Shown: one piece after another, positions 22,375 to 34,000 of the stretch | How the letters are laid out: every line of letters starts with the position of its first letter | How positions within the stretch are numbered: the stretch's first letter is position 1 | NCBI GenBank assembly: GCA_005765155.1 | Contig: VCCP01000005.1 | Location: 4,092,001-4,156,000, forward strand | DNA: 64,000 nt | Reading direction: 5' to 3' | DNA from: Zelopaecilomyces penicillatus | Taxonomy: Eukaryota > Ascomycota > Sordariomycetes > Hypocreales > Pseudodiploosporaceae | Made by a program: the position numbers and the translations under genes | Notes under the pieces: generated by a model | Told to the model about the DNA's origin: nothing | The model's input: the letters and a program-made list of their open reading frames with translations, nothing else | The model's database searches: none

Positions 22375-22812
22375 CCTCGTTTGTGTATCACCACTTTCTG
22401 ATTTTACTATCACAATGAGAGGATGTACGATTTATGTTGGCAAGATTTTGTATATCAGCGATAATGTGTAAACACGACAGTATTCAAAGATAACTGTCAT
22501 TCCGACATCTCCATAATATATAGCACTGCCCCTTAGCTCACAGCCAGATCAGAACCGACACTCGTGAGCACAGAGAGCACAGATTTAGAAAAGAAAAAAA
22601 ATAGTAAAATGTCAAGAATAGAGGCCATAGCAGCTAATCCAAAAATAAATCATCGTCTTCAAACAACTCCACTACACCTAGCCCTTCCTATCCAAAACAC
22701 ATGGCTGCAGCCTACATCATCTTATGCTCCATATCCTCCATAGCAGATAATAGAATTTCGGGTTCCTTTTCTTTCCAAGATCCTTCCTTTCGGTGGTTAC
22801 CATTTTCACCGA
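22375..22812. other. Convergent 3' region MSK1/TOS1
   Basis: About 440 bp with the two 3'UTRs. I see no gene here. Confidence 0.5.
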
Positions 22813-24478
22813 TTACAGGAGACCGCCCAGCTGGAACAGACTGGAAGCCTTGGTCTCTCCGCCGCCACTGATCCAGCTCCGCACTGTCTCATCGTCAAGC
22901 GCCTCCGAGAAATCAGTGTCATCGGGAAGCTGCTTGATAGAAACACTCGCCGTTTTCTCGTCAAACACAGTGGCAACTTTGATGAACTTGTCGATGGGGC
23001 GTTCAAAGTAGTCGGAGCTGCCGGCACCGTTGGCGAGGTGGAAGGTGCTCTTACACTTGGTGTCACCAGGAGCGAGAACTTCAAAGATGTCGGCCTCACC
23101 GCAACCTGACGTCCAGCAACTGCAGGCATTATATTGTGCAGTGCGAGGAATGCGAGCATTCAGAGCCCAGAGAGCTGACATATCGCCATTAAAGCCGCGA
23201 TTACCGTCAAGAGGCATCTTGAAGTGAAACAGGAAGACCTTGTTGGCGCCAGCGAAACCCTCTGCAAGTGAACAGTCATGTTAGCCTTGTCACTCAAACA
23301 CGAAACTAATGATACAGATACAAGTGTACAATGACACAGAGATAGACGAAACTTACTATATGCCACGTCAGGGGCACGGGTGTACCCACAGCTTCCATCG
23401 CACTTCTCAGCACTGAAGATTGCAAATTCTTTGTTGGATGGGATGTAGGTATCCTTCAGCAGCTGAGGAGAAGCAGAACCGCCATCGCCCTCTGCGTTAA
23501 GGTATGACAAGGAGTTACCCCAGACGCTGCACAGAAGCCGTTAGTTTTATGCGTCAAGACAAGATAGAAACGAGTGGGTAGATAAAACGGTGGAGGTCGA
23601 CTTACGTATCAAAAACTCCAGAGCCTTGGCCACCATAGTTTCCGAGAAAGACCATATTTTCAACTACTTGCTGCTCAGCATTGTAATACGCAATCCGGTC
23701 CCAATCGCCCTCAGCTGATGAGCCTCCCTTAGAAGAAGGTACAGCCTTAGCACGACCACCCTCATCGCCTGATCCAGTCTTGGGTTTTGGCTCAGGCTTT
23801 GCTGGTGGCGGGGTGACAGCGGGAGCTGGGACGGGGGCAGGTGTTGCTGGCCCGAAATAGTTGTTCTCCCAGGACACAACCTTGCCGTCAATAGTGGCCG
23901 TAACCCACTCGGCCCGTTTTGGATGGTGATGAGCCTGATGTCGATGGCGGCGATGGTTACCAAAGAACCGGCCATGAACTTGGGGTCGGCCGTGAGGATA
24001 GGCGTCGGCCTGAGGGGACGTAGGAGAGTTCCGTTTTTTGGCCTTCTTGGTATCCGGACCAAGATTGTATACCGCAGCTTCCTTGAGCTGGAAAGGTCCA
24101 CGTATATGAAGAGATAGCTATGCAAGTTAGAACATCGAAGATAGTTTATAGTGGAAGTCACGCAATTCAAGCGTTCCATATCCCACAGCTTTCCCTGAAT
24201 AAATTGAGAATCGGAAGGGAAAGATTTTGTCTTACATCCTCATCCAGGGGAGCAAGTGGTCCGCTGTAAGGCTTGTCCTCAGTTTGACAATCACCGTTGG
24301 AGCCCATGTTGGTGACAGCCTTAAAGCTGCCTTTACCCACGATACCCTCATAAAGAATATGGCTAACGGCTCCACAGAACCAGTTGCCTCCCTCATCAAC
24401 AGCTTTGCCTGTGCATTGTTGAGTCAAGGCTGAAACCCAGCCCGCCGTGGCGAGCAGCACTGGAACGGAATGTTTCAT
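22813..24478 (-). CDS. TOS1: Tos1-like cell wall protein (DUF2403 + DUF2401)
   Basis: Four exons on the minus strand: 24478-24236, 24117-23606, 23526-23357 and 23261-22813, giving 457 residues. All junctions keep known family sequence: APLDED-LSLHIRGPFQL, GVFDT-VWGNSLSY and DVAYK-GFAGANK. A signal peptide is clear (MKHSVPVLLATAGWVSAL). DUF2403 covers about residues 20-105 (NWFCGAVSHILYEG). A His-rich linker (HRRHRHQAHHHPKR) and a Pro/Lys-rich linker follow. DUF2401, the Tos1-like glycosyl-hydrolase domain, covers about 220-450, with GGQGSGVFD, RIPRTAQYNACSCWTSGCGE and FEVLAPG. The protein is secreted and probably acts on or sits in wall beta-glucan; the exact reaction cannot be read from sequence. 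No GPI signal is seen at the C-terminus. Confidence 0.9.
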
Positions 24479-25211
24479 TTTGAAATCTGCCCAAAATGCA
24501 ACTTGATTTTCAAAAGGTTTTGCTTGAAGCTAGATTTGGGTTCGGGGAATCCTTTAGCAAATGTAAAAGAAGTGGTTGATAAGAATGTATGTATCTATAT
24601 CCAATAGATCAAAACGAATGTATGAAGCCAGCAAGCTTGAATAGAAATAACTTGAGATAACCAGACTAAGGAGTGACTGGGTTAATATCTGTTGCCGTCT
24701 CTTCACCGGGAGAGTTGATTAGGATGGGACAAAAGAGGGGAACGCTTGCGGAACTCGAGGAACAACGGTAATGAATGGAATTCGGGCTTCACAAGCAGGA
24801 GAACAACGGCAATAACCAATCCGGAAAAGAGAGGTGGCAGGAAAAAGAGATCTAGTTGGTGAGAGACGAAGAGGAGGGGAACAGGAACAAGGGGGAACAG
24901 CTAGCAAAGGGCATCACGGCTTCATGAGTGTGAGTGACCGCAGCGTCCCATCCCGTCATCATCACCGGGTGGGCGTCTCTGCCCCGGGTATTTGCGCTCT
25001 GGCCGTCGCCAAGATACTCTCTCGCGCCGCCCTCATCGTCCTTGAACGCCCTCCAGACACGATCAAGGCTTAGGAGGGGGACCAGGGCCATGGAAGAAAT
25101 CACGCAGAACGGGCAGTAACATGGGGGCGGCGTTCAGGTCGGCCTGAATAGCGGCGCGTGTACGAAGTATAGTGGCATCTCCGGCCCATCTTCCGCTCTC
25201 TTGGCAGGGGA

Positions 25212-25233
25212 AACTGGCTGGCTGGCTGGCTGG
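25212..25233 (+). repeat. GGCT tetranucleotide repeat
   Basis: About five consecutive GGCT units. The complementary unit AGCC recurs as a microsatellite at 56640-56661. Confidence 0.8.
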
Positions 25234-25447
25234 CTGATCCGGTATGCCTGCATTGCATGCCCTTCTTCTTCTCCTCTTCTGTCCCGCTGATGGTGGTCGA
25301 CAAGCGCCGAGACTAGCACACACTCGTCATTTCGTATTTAGCAAAGGGGCCCTGGAGTTCCTACAAAAGAGGCGACGATGAGAGAGGATTGGTGGTTTAG
25401 CGGTTTCATGAAACAGGGCCAGTGCCCAATTATGCACTTGGCGCCGA

Positions 25448-25557
25448 AGAGGCAGGCACAGGGGTCGTTGTGACTGCGCCTGCCTCTAGAAACGCCCTCA
25501 ATGGCAGGCAGGCTCGCCCTCGCAGAGGATGACGGCGCCTGCCAGCCTGCCTGTCAT
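25448..25557. repeat. Two adjacent inverted repeats with AGGCAGGC core
   Basis: Arm pair 1 is AGAGGCAGGC (25448-25457) and its perfect complement (25478-25487), with a 20-nt loop. Arm pair 2 is ATGGCAGGCAGGCT (25501-25514) and 25544-25557, with 13 of 14 pairs and a 29-nt loop. Both share the core GGCAGGC. Confidence 0.75.
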
Positions 25558-26765
25558 CCGACAAATAAAACTCAGTAATACCCATGTGATTCTTTCATTC
25601 CTTGATATGTATCTACTAGGTAGATGTAAGTTATGATGCTTTATCAGACAATGAAATCAGTTTCTGTGCCTCTGGCATTGTCTGACAGCATCAACCCCTC
25701 TGTCCATCATGTTACACGCAGCATGTAGGGGCCTCTATTTAAGTTATTTAAGCATCTGGGGTGATGTGTCTTGGCAACGAACCGCAAGCTATGATAGGAT
25801 AGGACTGCCCTCTGTTAGATACTACACTGCCCACATCTAAACGACGGCCTTGCCCGCTGTTGCGCATGAAAAAAGGGTCCAGATCAGACGACAGCGTGTA
25901 ACCCATTGTCTATAGCATCATGCACCAAAACACTTATATGGCTTCATTCCTCCCACATCAAACCAAGATCGCACAGTACCCGCGTGTTGGCCGCCACGAT
26001 CTGTCACCAGTGACCAATTATTACCACCAGCCACTCAGGTGAGGTGATAATCCCGTTTCAATGATGGATCTCGCCTGGAATAGCCCGCTGTGCAAAGGTT
26101 CCCCGTCAACACCCCCGTCAGCGTCAGCGCCAGGTCGACTATGAAGGTTATTGGACGCGCAATACGTCCACCCAAATTGGCCTTGATCTTCAGCCAAGAG
26201 CGTCGGCCATCGCTTGGCCGATAGGTCAATAAACATAGATGTCAATTCTATCCAGTGGTTTGTTCGGGAAATTACGTTAATCTAGATACAGGCAGCGCTA
26301 TCAATAACAAAATTAGCCATCGCTGTTTCGCTTATCTTGGCATGTATGAGACCTGTGCGCAGTTGAAGTTGAAGTTCCAAATAATTACCCGTGGACTGAA
26401 AACATCCCTCTGCCTCCGAGATAATTCGTGCTGCATACAGATTGGTCCTCTCAAACCATTTCCTCAATATAGACGGGACACGCTAAAGCAAGCTAGACGG
26501 CTGCACAAAGCATCCACGTCACGCAATGACTGCCGTCAAGTAATCAAGTGGTTGTGTGTATGTGTGAATACTCGGCACTGACGTAGCAGAGCCTGCATTA
26601 TACTAATGTACGAAATATCCAGTTCCTAAACATATAGTTTTGTCCCTTTTGTCTATTGTAGACCAATAGTAGCTGAGCATGTGGTCAGCAACCTAGAGGA
26701 TAGTCGCAGAATGCCGATGTGAAATGTCATACACTTGACGTCTATTCCAACTCCCGACAATTCAA

Positions 26766-28856
26766 TCAATCATCAAATCCACCCCACGCATCACCATTAT
26801 CACTCCCACCGTCGTCATCCTGCGTTTTGCGTCGCTTGCTGCCCTCAATAGCGCCTCGCCTGTTGTTCTCTCGCTGCCGTTCATACCCGCTCTTGGATGT
26901 GATATTCGCCTTGCTCCCGCTTCTTCGCGACTCAATACCCCTCTCTTTGATCTTCTTCCTGTCAGTCTTGCCCACGTTTGGCAGAGCGTCGAGCAGCCAT
27001 TTCTGCACGCCGGCCTCATCACCCGTCTTGCCCGCCTGCTTTTCGCTGGCAGCAATCACGTTGGCTACTGTCTTCACAAACGGAATGTCATCCTTCGTAT
27101 AGAACGTCACCGCGATGCCACCCTCACGACCAGCTCTTCCTGTTCGTCCTGCTCGATGGACATATCCCGCACTTGAGCCAGGCACGTCATAATTGACCAC
27201 GCCGTTCACGCCAGCAAAGTCAACTCCACGAGCAAGCACATCCGTCGTGATCAGCACCCAGATATCTCCAGCCCGGAACTTGCGCATAATTGCCGACCTA
27301 GCTGAATCAGGCAGCGCGCTGTGCAGAGCAGCTATCCTGTCTGAGCCACCCGCTTCCAGTGGGATGTCATACTTTAGTTCCTCATTCAACGCCGTAGCTC
27401 TATCAATAGTCTGTGTAAAAACTAAGAATGGTGGCCGCAGCGGTGGCCCAGAGTCAATGCTTGATGTTGGATGTAGCAGTTGCCGTAATGCGAGAAGCTT
27501 ACCCTGCTCACTCGCCGTGTAAATGAGCTTGTGCACAATGTTTGGTACCGCCGTGTCCTTCAGTCCCACTACCAACCTAACAAAAGGCTTCGGTGAAATA
27601 CCCAGCAATTCGGCCCGCGATTTCAGCTTCTCCGTAACAAGTGACTCGATATTAGAGCCCATGGTTGCTGACCAGAATGAAAGCCTCAAGTCTGAGCTGT
27701 TACATGCCGTCCAAACACCAAGGGTCTGCTCGCGGAAAAGGGGGTCCAAGAGGACATCGGCCTCATCCAAGATCAAATCATGCACCATGGGTAACACCTT
27801 GTGAGAACCAGCTGGACCAGCGGTGAGAAAGTTCAGTAAAAGAGAAGGTGTTGTCACCAGTATATCGATCTTGGCTACTGAGCCCGTCTTGGCGCTTCCT
27901 TTTGCTTCGTCTGACTCTGAGTCCTCGGCATCGCCCGGCTCATCTTCTGAGCTGTCCTCGGCCATTTGCTGTTGCTCAGCAGCGAGAACCATTTTTTTCT
28001 TCATCGCAACGATCTTTAGACCTGTGCCCTTGGCAATCTGGTTTCCAACACTGACTATTTGGTGCACAAGCTCTCGTGTAGGCGCTAGAATGATAGCTTC
28101 TAGCTCGTGAATGCCTTCTAGCTTCTCTGCCGTTCGCCTCCGTAGTATATTGTTGATGGCCGGAATGAGGAAGCTAATTGTCTTCCCGCTGCCTGTTGGC
28201 GCAACTGCCAGAAAGTCAATGCCTTGCTCCAGTCCTTCTTCGTCGCTCAGCGCCAAGTCGGGTCGGATCAGCAAAGGCAGACTGCCCAGCTGAACCTCAG
28301 TGGGGACTCGGTAGCTTTGGAGTATCAAATTCTCAGCAACATTGCGCGATATGCCGTATCTGCTTCGCAATTGGCCAAACGTCTCCAGTGGCTGTGGAAA
28401 CAGTTGCTTCTTCTCGCCTTTCTTCCCTTCCACCGCGGTCTTCTTCTTCTTCTTCTGAGACTTCTTTACTTTGTGCTGCTCTTCAGTCTTGGACAGTAGA
28501 GTAATCTTGAGACGGTGTGACCGCAGAAGCTGGCGGCACTCATCTTCGCTCAGTTGTTTCGTAGGGGCTGGCGCTGGACTCGCTGCGCGCTCGTTACTGC
28601 GAGATTCCGCATCGTCCTTCTCAGTGGCAGCGGCAGCTTTCGGGGCGAAGAAATCGACGTCGGGTAACTCGTTCGCCTTCTCCGGCTTATCCTCATTGCC
28701 TACTCGCTTCCGCTTGTGTCCGCGAACCTCGTCGTTGAACAGCTGTGGATTTGTCTTCGTTCCCGCTGAGGGGAGTTTTGCTGTGGCGCCGGAGCCATTC
28801 TGTGTTCCTTTGGCTGATTTTTTTGTCCCGCGTGATAAAACCCTGAGGATATCCAT
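26766..28856 (-). CDS. ROK1: DEAD-box ATP-dependent RNA helicase Rok1
   Basis: Single exon, 696 residues. The ATG at 28856 gives MDILRVLSRGTKK, the conserved Rok1 N-terminus; an in-frame ATG six codons upstream is less likely. Helicase motifs appear in order: the Q-motif region (YRVPTEVQLGSLPLLI), Walker A APTGSGKT, PTREL, the DEAD box (LILDEADVLLDPLF), SAT, then TDVLARGVDF and HRAGRTGRAG in the second RecA domain. An acidic insert between domain-1 motifs (SSEDEPGDAEDSESDE) and a basic C-terminus ending in an acidic tail (NGDAWGGFDD) are visible. Rok1 is needed for 18S rRNA processing in the nucleolus (human DDX52). It heads a run of three minus-strand genes. Confidence 0.94.
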   Translation of the reverse strand: MDILRVLSRGTKKSAKGTQNGSGATAKLPSAGTKTNPQLFNDEVRGHKRKRVGNEDKPEKANELPDVDFFAPKAAAATEKDDAESRSNERAASPAPAPTKQLSEDECRQLLRSHRLKITLLSKTEEQHKVKKSQKKKKKTAVEGKKGEKKQLFPQPLETFGQLRSRYGISRNVAENLILQSYRVPTEVQLGSLPLLIRPDLALSDEEGLEQGIDFLAVAPTGSGKTISFLIPAINNILRRRTAEKLEGIHELEAIILAPTRELVHQIVSVGNQIAKGTGLKIVAMKKKMVLAAEQQQMAEDSSEDEPGDAEDSESDEAKGSAKTGSVAKIDILVTTPSLLLNFLTAGPAGSHKVLPMVHDLILDEADVLLDPLFREQTLGVWTACNSSDLRLSFWSATMGSNIESLVTEKLKSRAELLGISPKPFVRLVVGLKDTAVPNIVHKLIYTASEQGKLLALRQLLHPTSSIDSGPPLRPPFLVFTQTIDRATALNEELKYDIPLEAGGSDRIAALHSALPDSARSAIMRKFRAGDIWVLITTDVLARGVDFAGVNGVVNYDVPGSSAGYVHRAGRTGRAGREGGIAVTFYTKDDIPFVKTVANVIAASEKQAGKTGDEAGVQKWLLDALPNVGKTDRKKIKERGIESRRSGSKANITSKSGYERQRENNRRGAIEGSKRRKTQDDDGGSDNGDAWGGFDD

Positions 28857-29402
28857 TGTGATACAACAGCACAAGGGGAGGCTGTTTGTAGAGGGTTTGT
28901 AGCGCTGCTACTTTGCCTAAGCTGGATGCGAAAAAAATGCGGAATTCTGCCAGAAAGTCGGCGTGGAAATTTTGTCGCCAATGAATGGCGCTGCAACTTT
29001 TCGATGCAAGGCTATAGTGGGGTGCCGCTAGCGGTGGGGGCAGCTTGGGTTGCTCTCCAACTCATGCAATGCTAGGATTCAAATTAAAAATAAATATTTC
29101 CCAGCTCTACATCGCGCAGTCAAGAGAGTATCTCTGATCTGATTCTGTATGAATATTATGGCTGATGCTTCCATATATTTTATGTTACCGGAAATCCATT
29201 TAAAACATGCATCCCGCATGTTCTCTTAGACTCTTCATCTCTTATAGCCCCTGGCAAACCACATTGAAACTCCGAAGTGCCAGATTGGCTGTCGTGACAG
29301 AACAAAACAACGAGACTCCCATGCAATGACCGTCCTAAGCGAAGGGCGGGAACAAACCAAACCTAATACAATGAGAAAATGCCACCAATGAGGATGTTGA
29401 CT
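28857..29402. other. Intergenic ROK1/GPI19
   Basis: About 550 bp with the ROK1 promoter and the 3'UTR of the PIG-P gene. I see nothing else. Confidence 0.5.
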
Positions 29403-30137
29403 TCACGTCCCATCGTCACTCTCAGAATACTCTCTCCCCTCGCCGTATAGGACTTCACAAACACCAGCCAGCGGTATGTCCAGCACCGCGTCCGTCCCTT
29501 CATTCCAGATCTCTCTCCACCTCAGCTTCCCGTTACTATCACGCTTCTTCTCGCGATTATTACCACCCCTCAGCCTGCCCTTCGCGTCGATAGCCGCTAG
29601 CTTGCCAGCACCGTCCACAATCGTTTCGACGCTATGCATAGGCACCGTCAAGATCTCTAGGTTGTAAGAAGCGAGAGCCACGTAGATGTAGCACAGTAAC
29701 ATGACGATGAATGCGGGAATTGCAAGTGCCCACCACCGATTCGGATAGTAGTAGATGCCCAGCGCATGGAGAAACGGCGACGGCAGGTAGCTCCATAGCA
29801 GATACGTCAGGAATGTCAAGCTGCTCAACAGGTAGAGCACAAAGCCATAGTATTCGTAGGTCGGGACCTTGGGGGCTACACGAGGCACATGCGCAATGTT
29901 CTCATCGTCGGAAGCATCAGGTGTCGTTGGTCGTGACGGGCGCAACAGAGATGTGAGTGATGGCGACGGGGGCAGCGGTGTTGGTGGTCGACCGTAGAAG
30001 GGGGGTCCGTAGAAGTTCTGCGACGGCGGAGGCGGAGGCGATTCCTGTCCGGACGAGCCTGAGTATTGGTTATCGGACTGATCTTCTGATTGGCTGTCAG
30101 AAATGTATTCCTCCTCGTCCTCCGAAGAGCCAGACAT
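29403..30137 (-). CDS. GPI19: PIG-P / Gpi19, GPI-GlcNAc transferase subunit
   Basis: Single exon, 244 residues. The N-terminal 90 residues are acidic and Pro-rich. The PIG-P domain follows, with two membrane segments (about residues 95-120, YYGFVLYLLSSLTFLTYLLW, and about 137-158, WALAIPAFIVMLLCYIYVAL) separated by a short loop (LHALGIYYYPNRW). A conserved C-terminal part reads DIPLAGVCEVLYG. The protein is a subunit of the ER complex that transfers GlcNAc from UDP-GlcNAc to phosphatidylinositol, the first step of GPI-anchor synthesis. Confidence 0.92.
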   Translation of the reverse strand: MSGSSEDEEEYISDSQSEDQSDNQYSGSSGQESPPPPPSQNFYGPPFYGRPPTPLPPSPSLTSLLRPSRPTTPDASDDENIAHVPRVAPKVPTYEYYGFVLYLLSSLTFLTYLLWSYLPSPFLHALGIYYYPNRWWALAIPAFIVMLLCYIYVALASYNLEILTVPMHSVETIVDGAGKLAAIDAKGRLRGGNNREKKRDSNGKLRWREIWNEGTDAVLDIPLAGVCEVLYGEGREYSESDDGT

Positions 30138-31026
30138 TCTGCGCGATGCCAGCCTAAAAGTGGCTGTGTTGGTGGCGGAGGGGGAGATGCAAGATCAAAA
30201 TTTGGAGGTTGTGGATGGAGGGGTTTGGAGTTTGCTAGACTGCAATCCTGGGTTTAGAAGTTTAGCATTAGCAGACGTCGATCATTTGACATCGCAAAAT
30301 AGGCTGTCGAAAATCAAGTAGGTAATTTCAAAGATAAATGATAGATATATATATATTGAATTCGTTGATTAAATATTATGTAGCTTAGATCGGGTGCAAT
30401 GCTGGAATCCGGGTCCCTTTCTTCATCTGATTACTTGTCACATTCAGGCCCATGCCTGAGATCACCATTCATGAAGGCGAAATGCCATCCCAACAGCTCG
30501 ATTTCAGCACACCAGGTTTCAAAACTAGGTCATCTCAACAGCTAACAAAGATTTCGGGAATCTCAGTTAGCTTCTGGGTAGGACTTTATGTCGGTGGTAA
30601 GAAAACACTCCAGGCTCCCAAGATGAGGCGGCTGGAAATCCAAAAGGAATTGTTAAAAAAAAATAGGTAAAATAACTTAGAAACATTGATGCGACTGTGA
30701 GGTCAGACATATTTAGACACTTATCCAAGCTATTCGTACGTGTAATCAACACTCTATTAGATAAACATACATGGTACCCATATAAATATTCCCTTTGAAT
30801 ACATATTCTACACTGTCATCAGAAGGTCTAAAAAGAAAACACCATTATCTCGCTCATATGCATAGTTCATAAGACGCCCTACAAGCAGCGCTGACTTTGT
30901 AGTTTCCACCCCAATCCTGGATTTGACCCCCAAGCCGTTTCTCTGGCTCGATTTGATTGACATGTCAGCCCTGACCTAGTGCTGGTCCTCACTTTCTGGC
31001 CATGCCTTCGTACAAACATGTCGGAA
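30138..31026. other. Intergenic GPI19/VPS8
   Basis: About 890 bp between the PIG-P start and the VPS8 stop. Several short frames lack any protein character. I see no gene. Confidence 0.5.
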
Positions 31027-34000
31027 TCAACCGTCCACCGGGCATCTATACTCTCTTTCTCGCCCAGATGATCCGTTCGTTTGCTTTTCTTGTAGACCTT
31101 CCAAGCAACTCTGATGATATATGTGCCTACAAGCCAACACAACGAGAGAGCCTGGGCCTTGGTTTTTGCTAGCATTGACGCCTCCAGGTTCGATGAGCAT
31201 ACTAGATGGCCGCGTGTCTAGGCTCTTACCTTTCCCCTTGCCATCGGTATCTCCAGCACTGCCTTTGGCTCGCTCTGCAGCTTGAGATTTTCTTTCCATC
31301 TTCACTGCGTTCTCAATGGACTGCCTGTCTTCCCAGGCTTCGAATACGGCACCTCCTGCGGCACCAGGCCCCCAAACACGCTTACCACATGCTTCACATG
31401 TTGAACCTCGAGGTCGCCAGCCGCGCTGTCTTAGCTCCACAGACTTGTTGACATTGATGAACAAGCTCCGTTCCAACAGGCGGTTGGAGAGACGCAGTAT
31501 TGACTCTTCATAGGCATACGCCGAAAATATGGATGCAAGCACCCCACGAAGATCCGCAAGGTTTGGTGAAGATGCTGCTGCTTGTGTAAGAAACGCCCGA
31601 AGAACCCGGAGGAATGATAAGTTGGCTCCTGCATTTGATAGAATCTTTGAACTAGCATGCCCTTTTGGTTGCCCGGATGTTGACACCAGTAGCGATGTAA
31701 AGGTATGCTGCACTAGTGATCGCAAAAGTGTCAAAAGCCTTTTCTCATCGAGAGAGCGGGCTTCAACCGCAGCTTGAATGATTGGCGACAGTCGTCGAGT
31801 GACTTGCACACAAGCATCAATAAGACTTAGCCATAAAGACTCGTCTAGAGATAACCCTTCTTCAGAGACCTTCTTTTTTGACACTACGTTCACTTTTTTT
31901 GATGATTTGGTCTGGCCCTGACAGAGCCAGATGCCGACGTACACATATTTCTGTAGACCCTCAAGCAGTGCCTCTGCCGATGACTGTAAATTCAACAAGT
32001 CACCATCATTTTCGTCTGTTCCTCGCAAGAGACCCTCCATGGCCGATTCCAGAGTGTCCAAATGTTTGGTTAGTCGATCCATGGCCGTGTTAATTTGGCC
32101 ATCCCGAGCCATGAGCACCACAGCTGCATCAATAACGCCAGTTTCTTCCATCACAGGAAGCAGCTTTTCTAAGCGAAGATCGACGGACTGAACTATGCCA
32201 ATGTAATCTGACACATGCTGGGGTTGGAACTTGCACATCAACTGCACATAACGCTCGACGAGACCGCGATCTGGAGACTCTCGCTCAGCATCAGTTTGGA
32301 ACTCAGGCTCCAGCAGGGTTTTAAGATATGCATGCTGTAACTCTGGAGAATCTTCGACAGAGTCAAGAATGTGATGGTGTACATCTATCGCTTGCAAGGC
32401 GAGCGTCGTAGCAGATTTTTCTGGGCTGAGTTCAAGCATGTCTTGAGCACGCTCTTCAACAACTTGAATCACTTCCCGCCGCTGCTGAACACTCAACCCA
32501 GCATGAGGTCGAAGACAGTCTGCAATACATTCAAACACCAGTTCCTGATCTTGTGGGTCTTCAAAATAAATTTGTATAAGCTTTCCATACTGCTCATCAA
32601 GTTTCAGTATTCGCTTCAGAATCCGATAAAATTCTGCTTTCTTGAATAAGCCCATGAAATCAGACATATCTGAAGGGTGGTAAATTGAAAGCAGATACTC
32701 CGCGCTTAGCTGTGCATCTTCGGCCAGATCCTTGCCAGGGTAATTGCAAAGCCCAGTTAGTACGTTTGATAAAGTTGAGCCGGAGAAGAGTAGATACTGA
32801 GGAAACTTGGGAAGATTTCGAGCAATGAACATGTCGAGATAGATGGTGTCTTCAGGTGCAAAGTCGTTCGGATTCATGACATCAAGAAGAATCGACAGGA
32901 TGTACTGGCGATTGATGGTTTGCCCGAAAATTTGCTCCTCCGGCATATCCATTCTAGGGCTACCATTGACTTGTCGATCAGGGGAGTCGTTCAGGAATGG
33001 GTCCTCAAATGCCTCATTCAGAGCGCTGAGAAAACTTGGAGCATCAAACTTTAGAATTAGTCGCAAGTACGCAAAGGCGGGCTCTGTCTCTCCATCAGTC
33101 CGGGTCAGGAACTCCCGTTTGCTGCCCTTCGGCCATACTACGGTCTTTCCCGCAAAGAAAAACCAATAGACCTCTGCCATCGCCTTATTTGCAGTTTCTT
33201 GATCCATCGTCTCCCCGCTTGGGTAAACTCGCCCAGTGAGGGTGTACGAAAGGTAAGGGAAAGTCTTGAGCGCGTTCACGCTGTAATAATCATTGCGTCC
33301 ATTATCAGTGACGTAGTCTCCATTGGTCATCAAGGGTACCAGTAGGCTGAGAAGATCGATCAGTGGCGTAATGTAGTCGTGTAGGGCTTGGTTCCAGACG
33401 TAGATCAGGGCATCGTAGAGATTGTGCTGTTTACAGAGAAGCGTGACCTGATCCAAGTCTAGCGTTCCTGTCTCCATGTGGCATATCATCTCTTCCAGTC
33501 TGCTTTCCCACCCCTTGGTCACATAGTGACTCACCAAATCTTTGACTATGGTGGGAGGTAAAGTGATGATCGACTTGTCAAGAATGTATGGTTCAATAGT
33601 TTCGAGAAAAATACCCCCAACATCGGCATCATCAAACCACTCATACAGATCCTCGAAGAGATACTCGATATTGCCAATGCTACAACACGCCACGAAGCAT
33701 ACTTCTATCAGCTTTCTCAGGTGGTCGTCATCAACCGTTGCTTTATTTTTCTGTCTTTGAGCAAAAGCATACTTGATTGAGGCGCTAATGATTTCCATAA
33801 TTTTGTCGTAGACCATGCTATGTCGAAGGCTGGCATCTTCAGGAAGACCAATAGTAAGCTTATTAGCATCACCTGTGTAGTACGAGGTTGCCAATTGAAT
33901 GGCTGCAATGTAGTCGCCATGCTCCATCATGGCGATCAGACGATCTGCCCAATTTGATAGTGCACCAATATTGATCTCGTTAAATCCAAGGGTGAAAAGC

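Larger units (their letters stand above)
24479..26765. other. Intergenic, 2.3 kb, repeat-rich
   Basis: I see no supported gene between the TOS1 start and the ROK1 stop. It contains a GGCT microsatellite (25212-25233) and two neighbouring hairpin-forming inverted repeats at 25448-25487 and 25501-25557. It presumably includes the TOS1 promoter. Confidence 0.5.
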
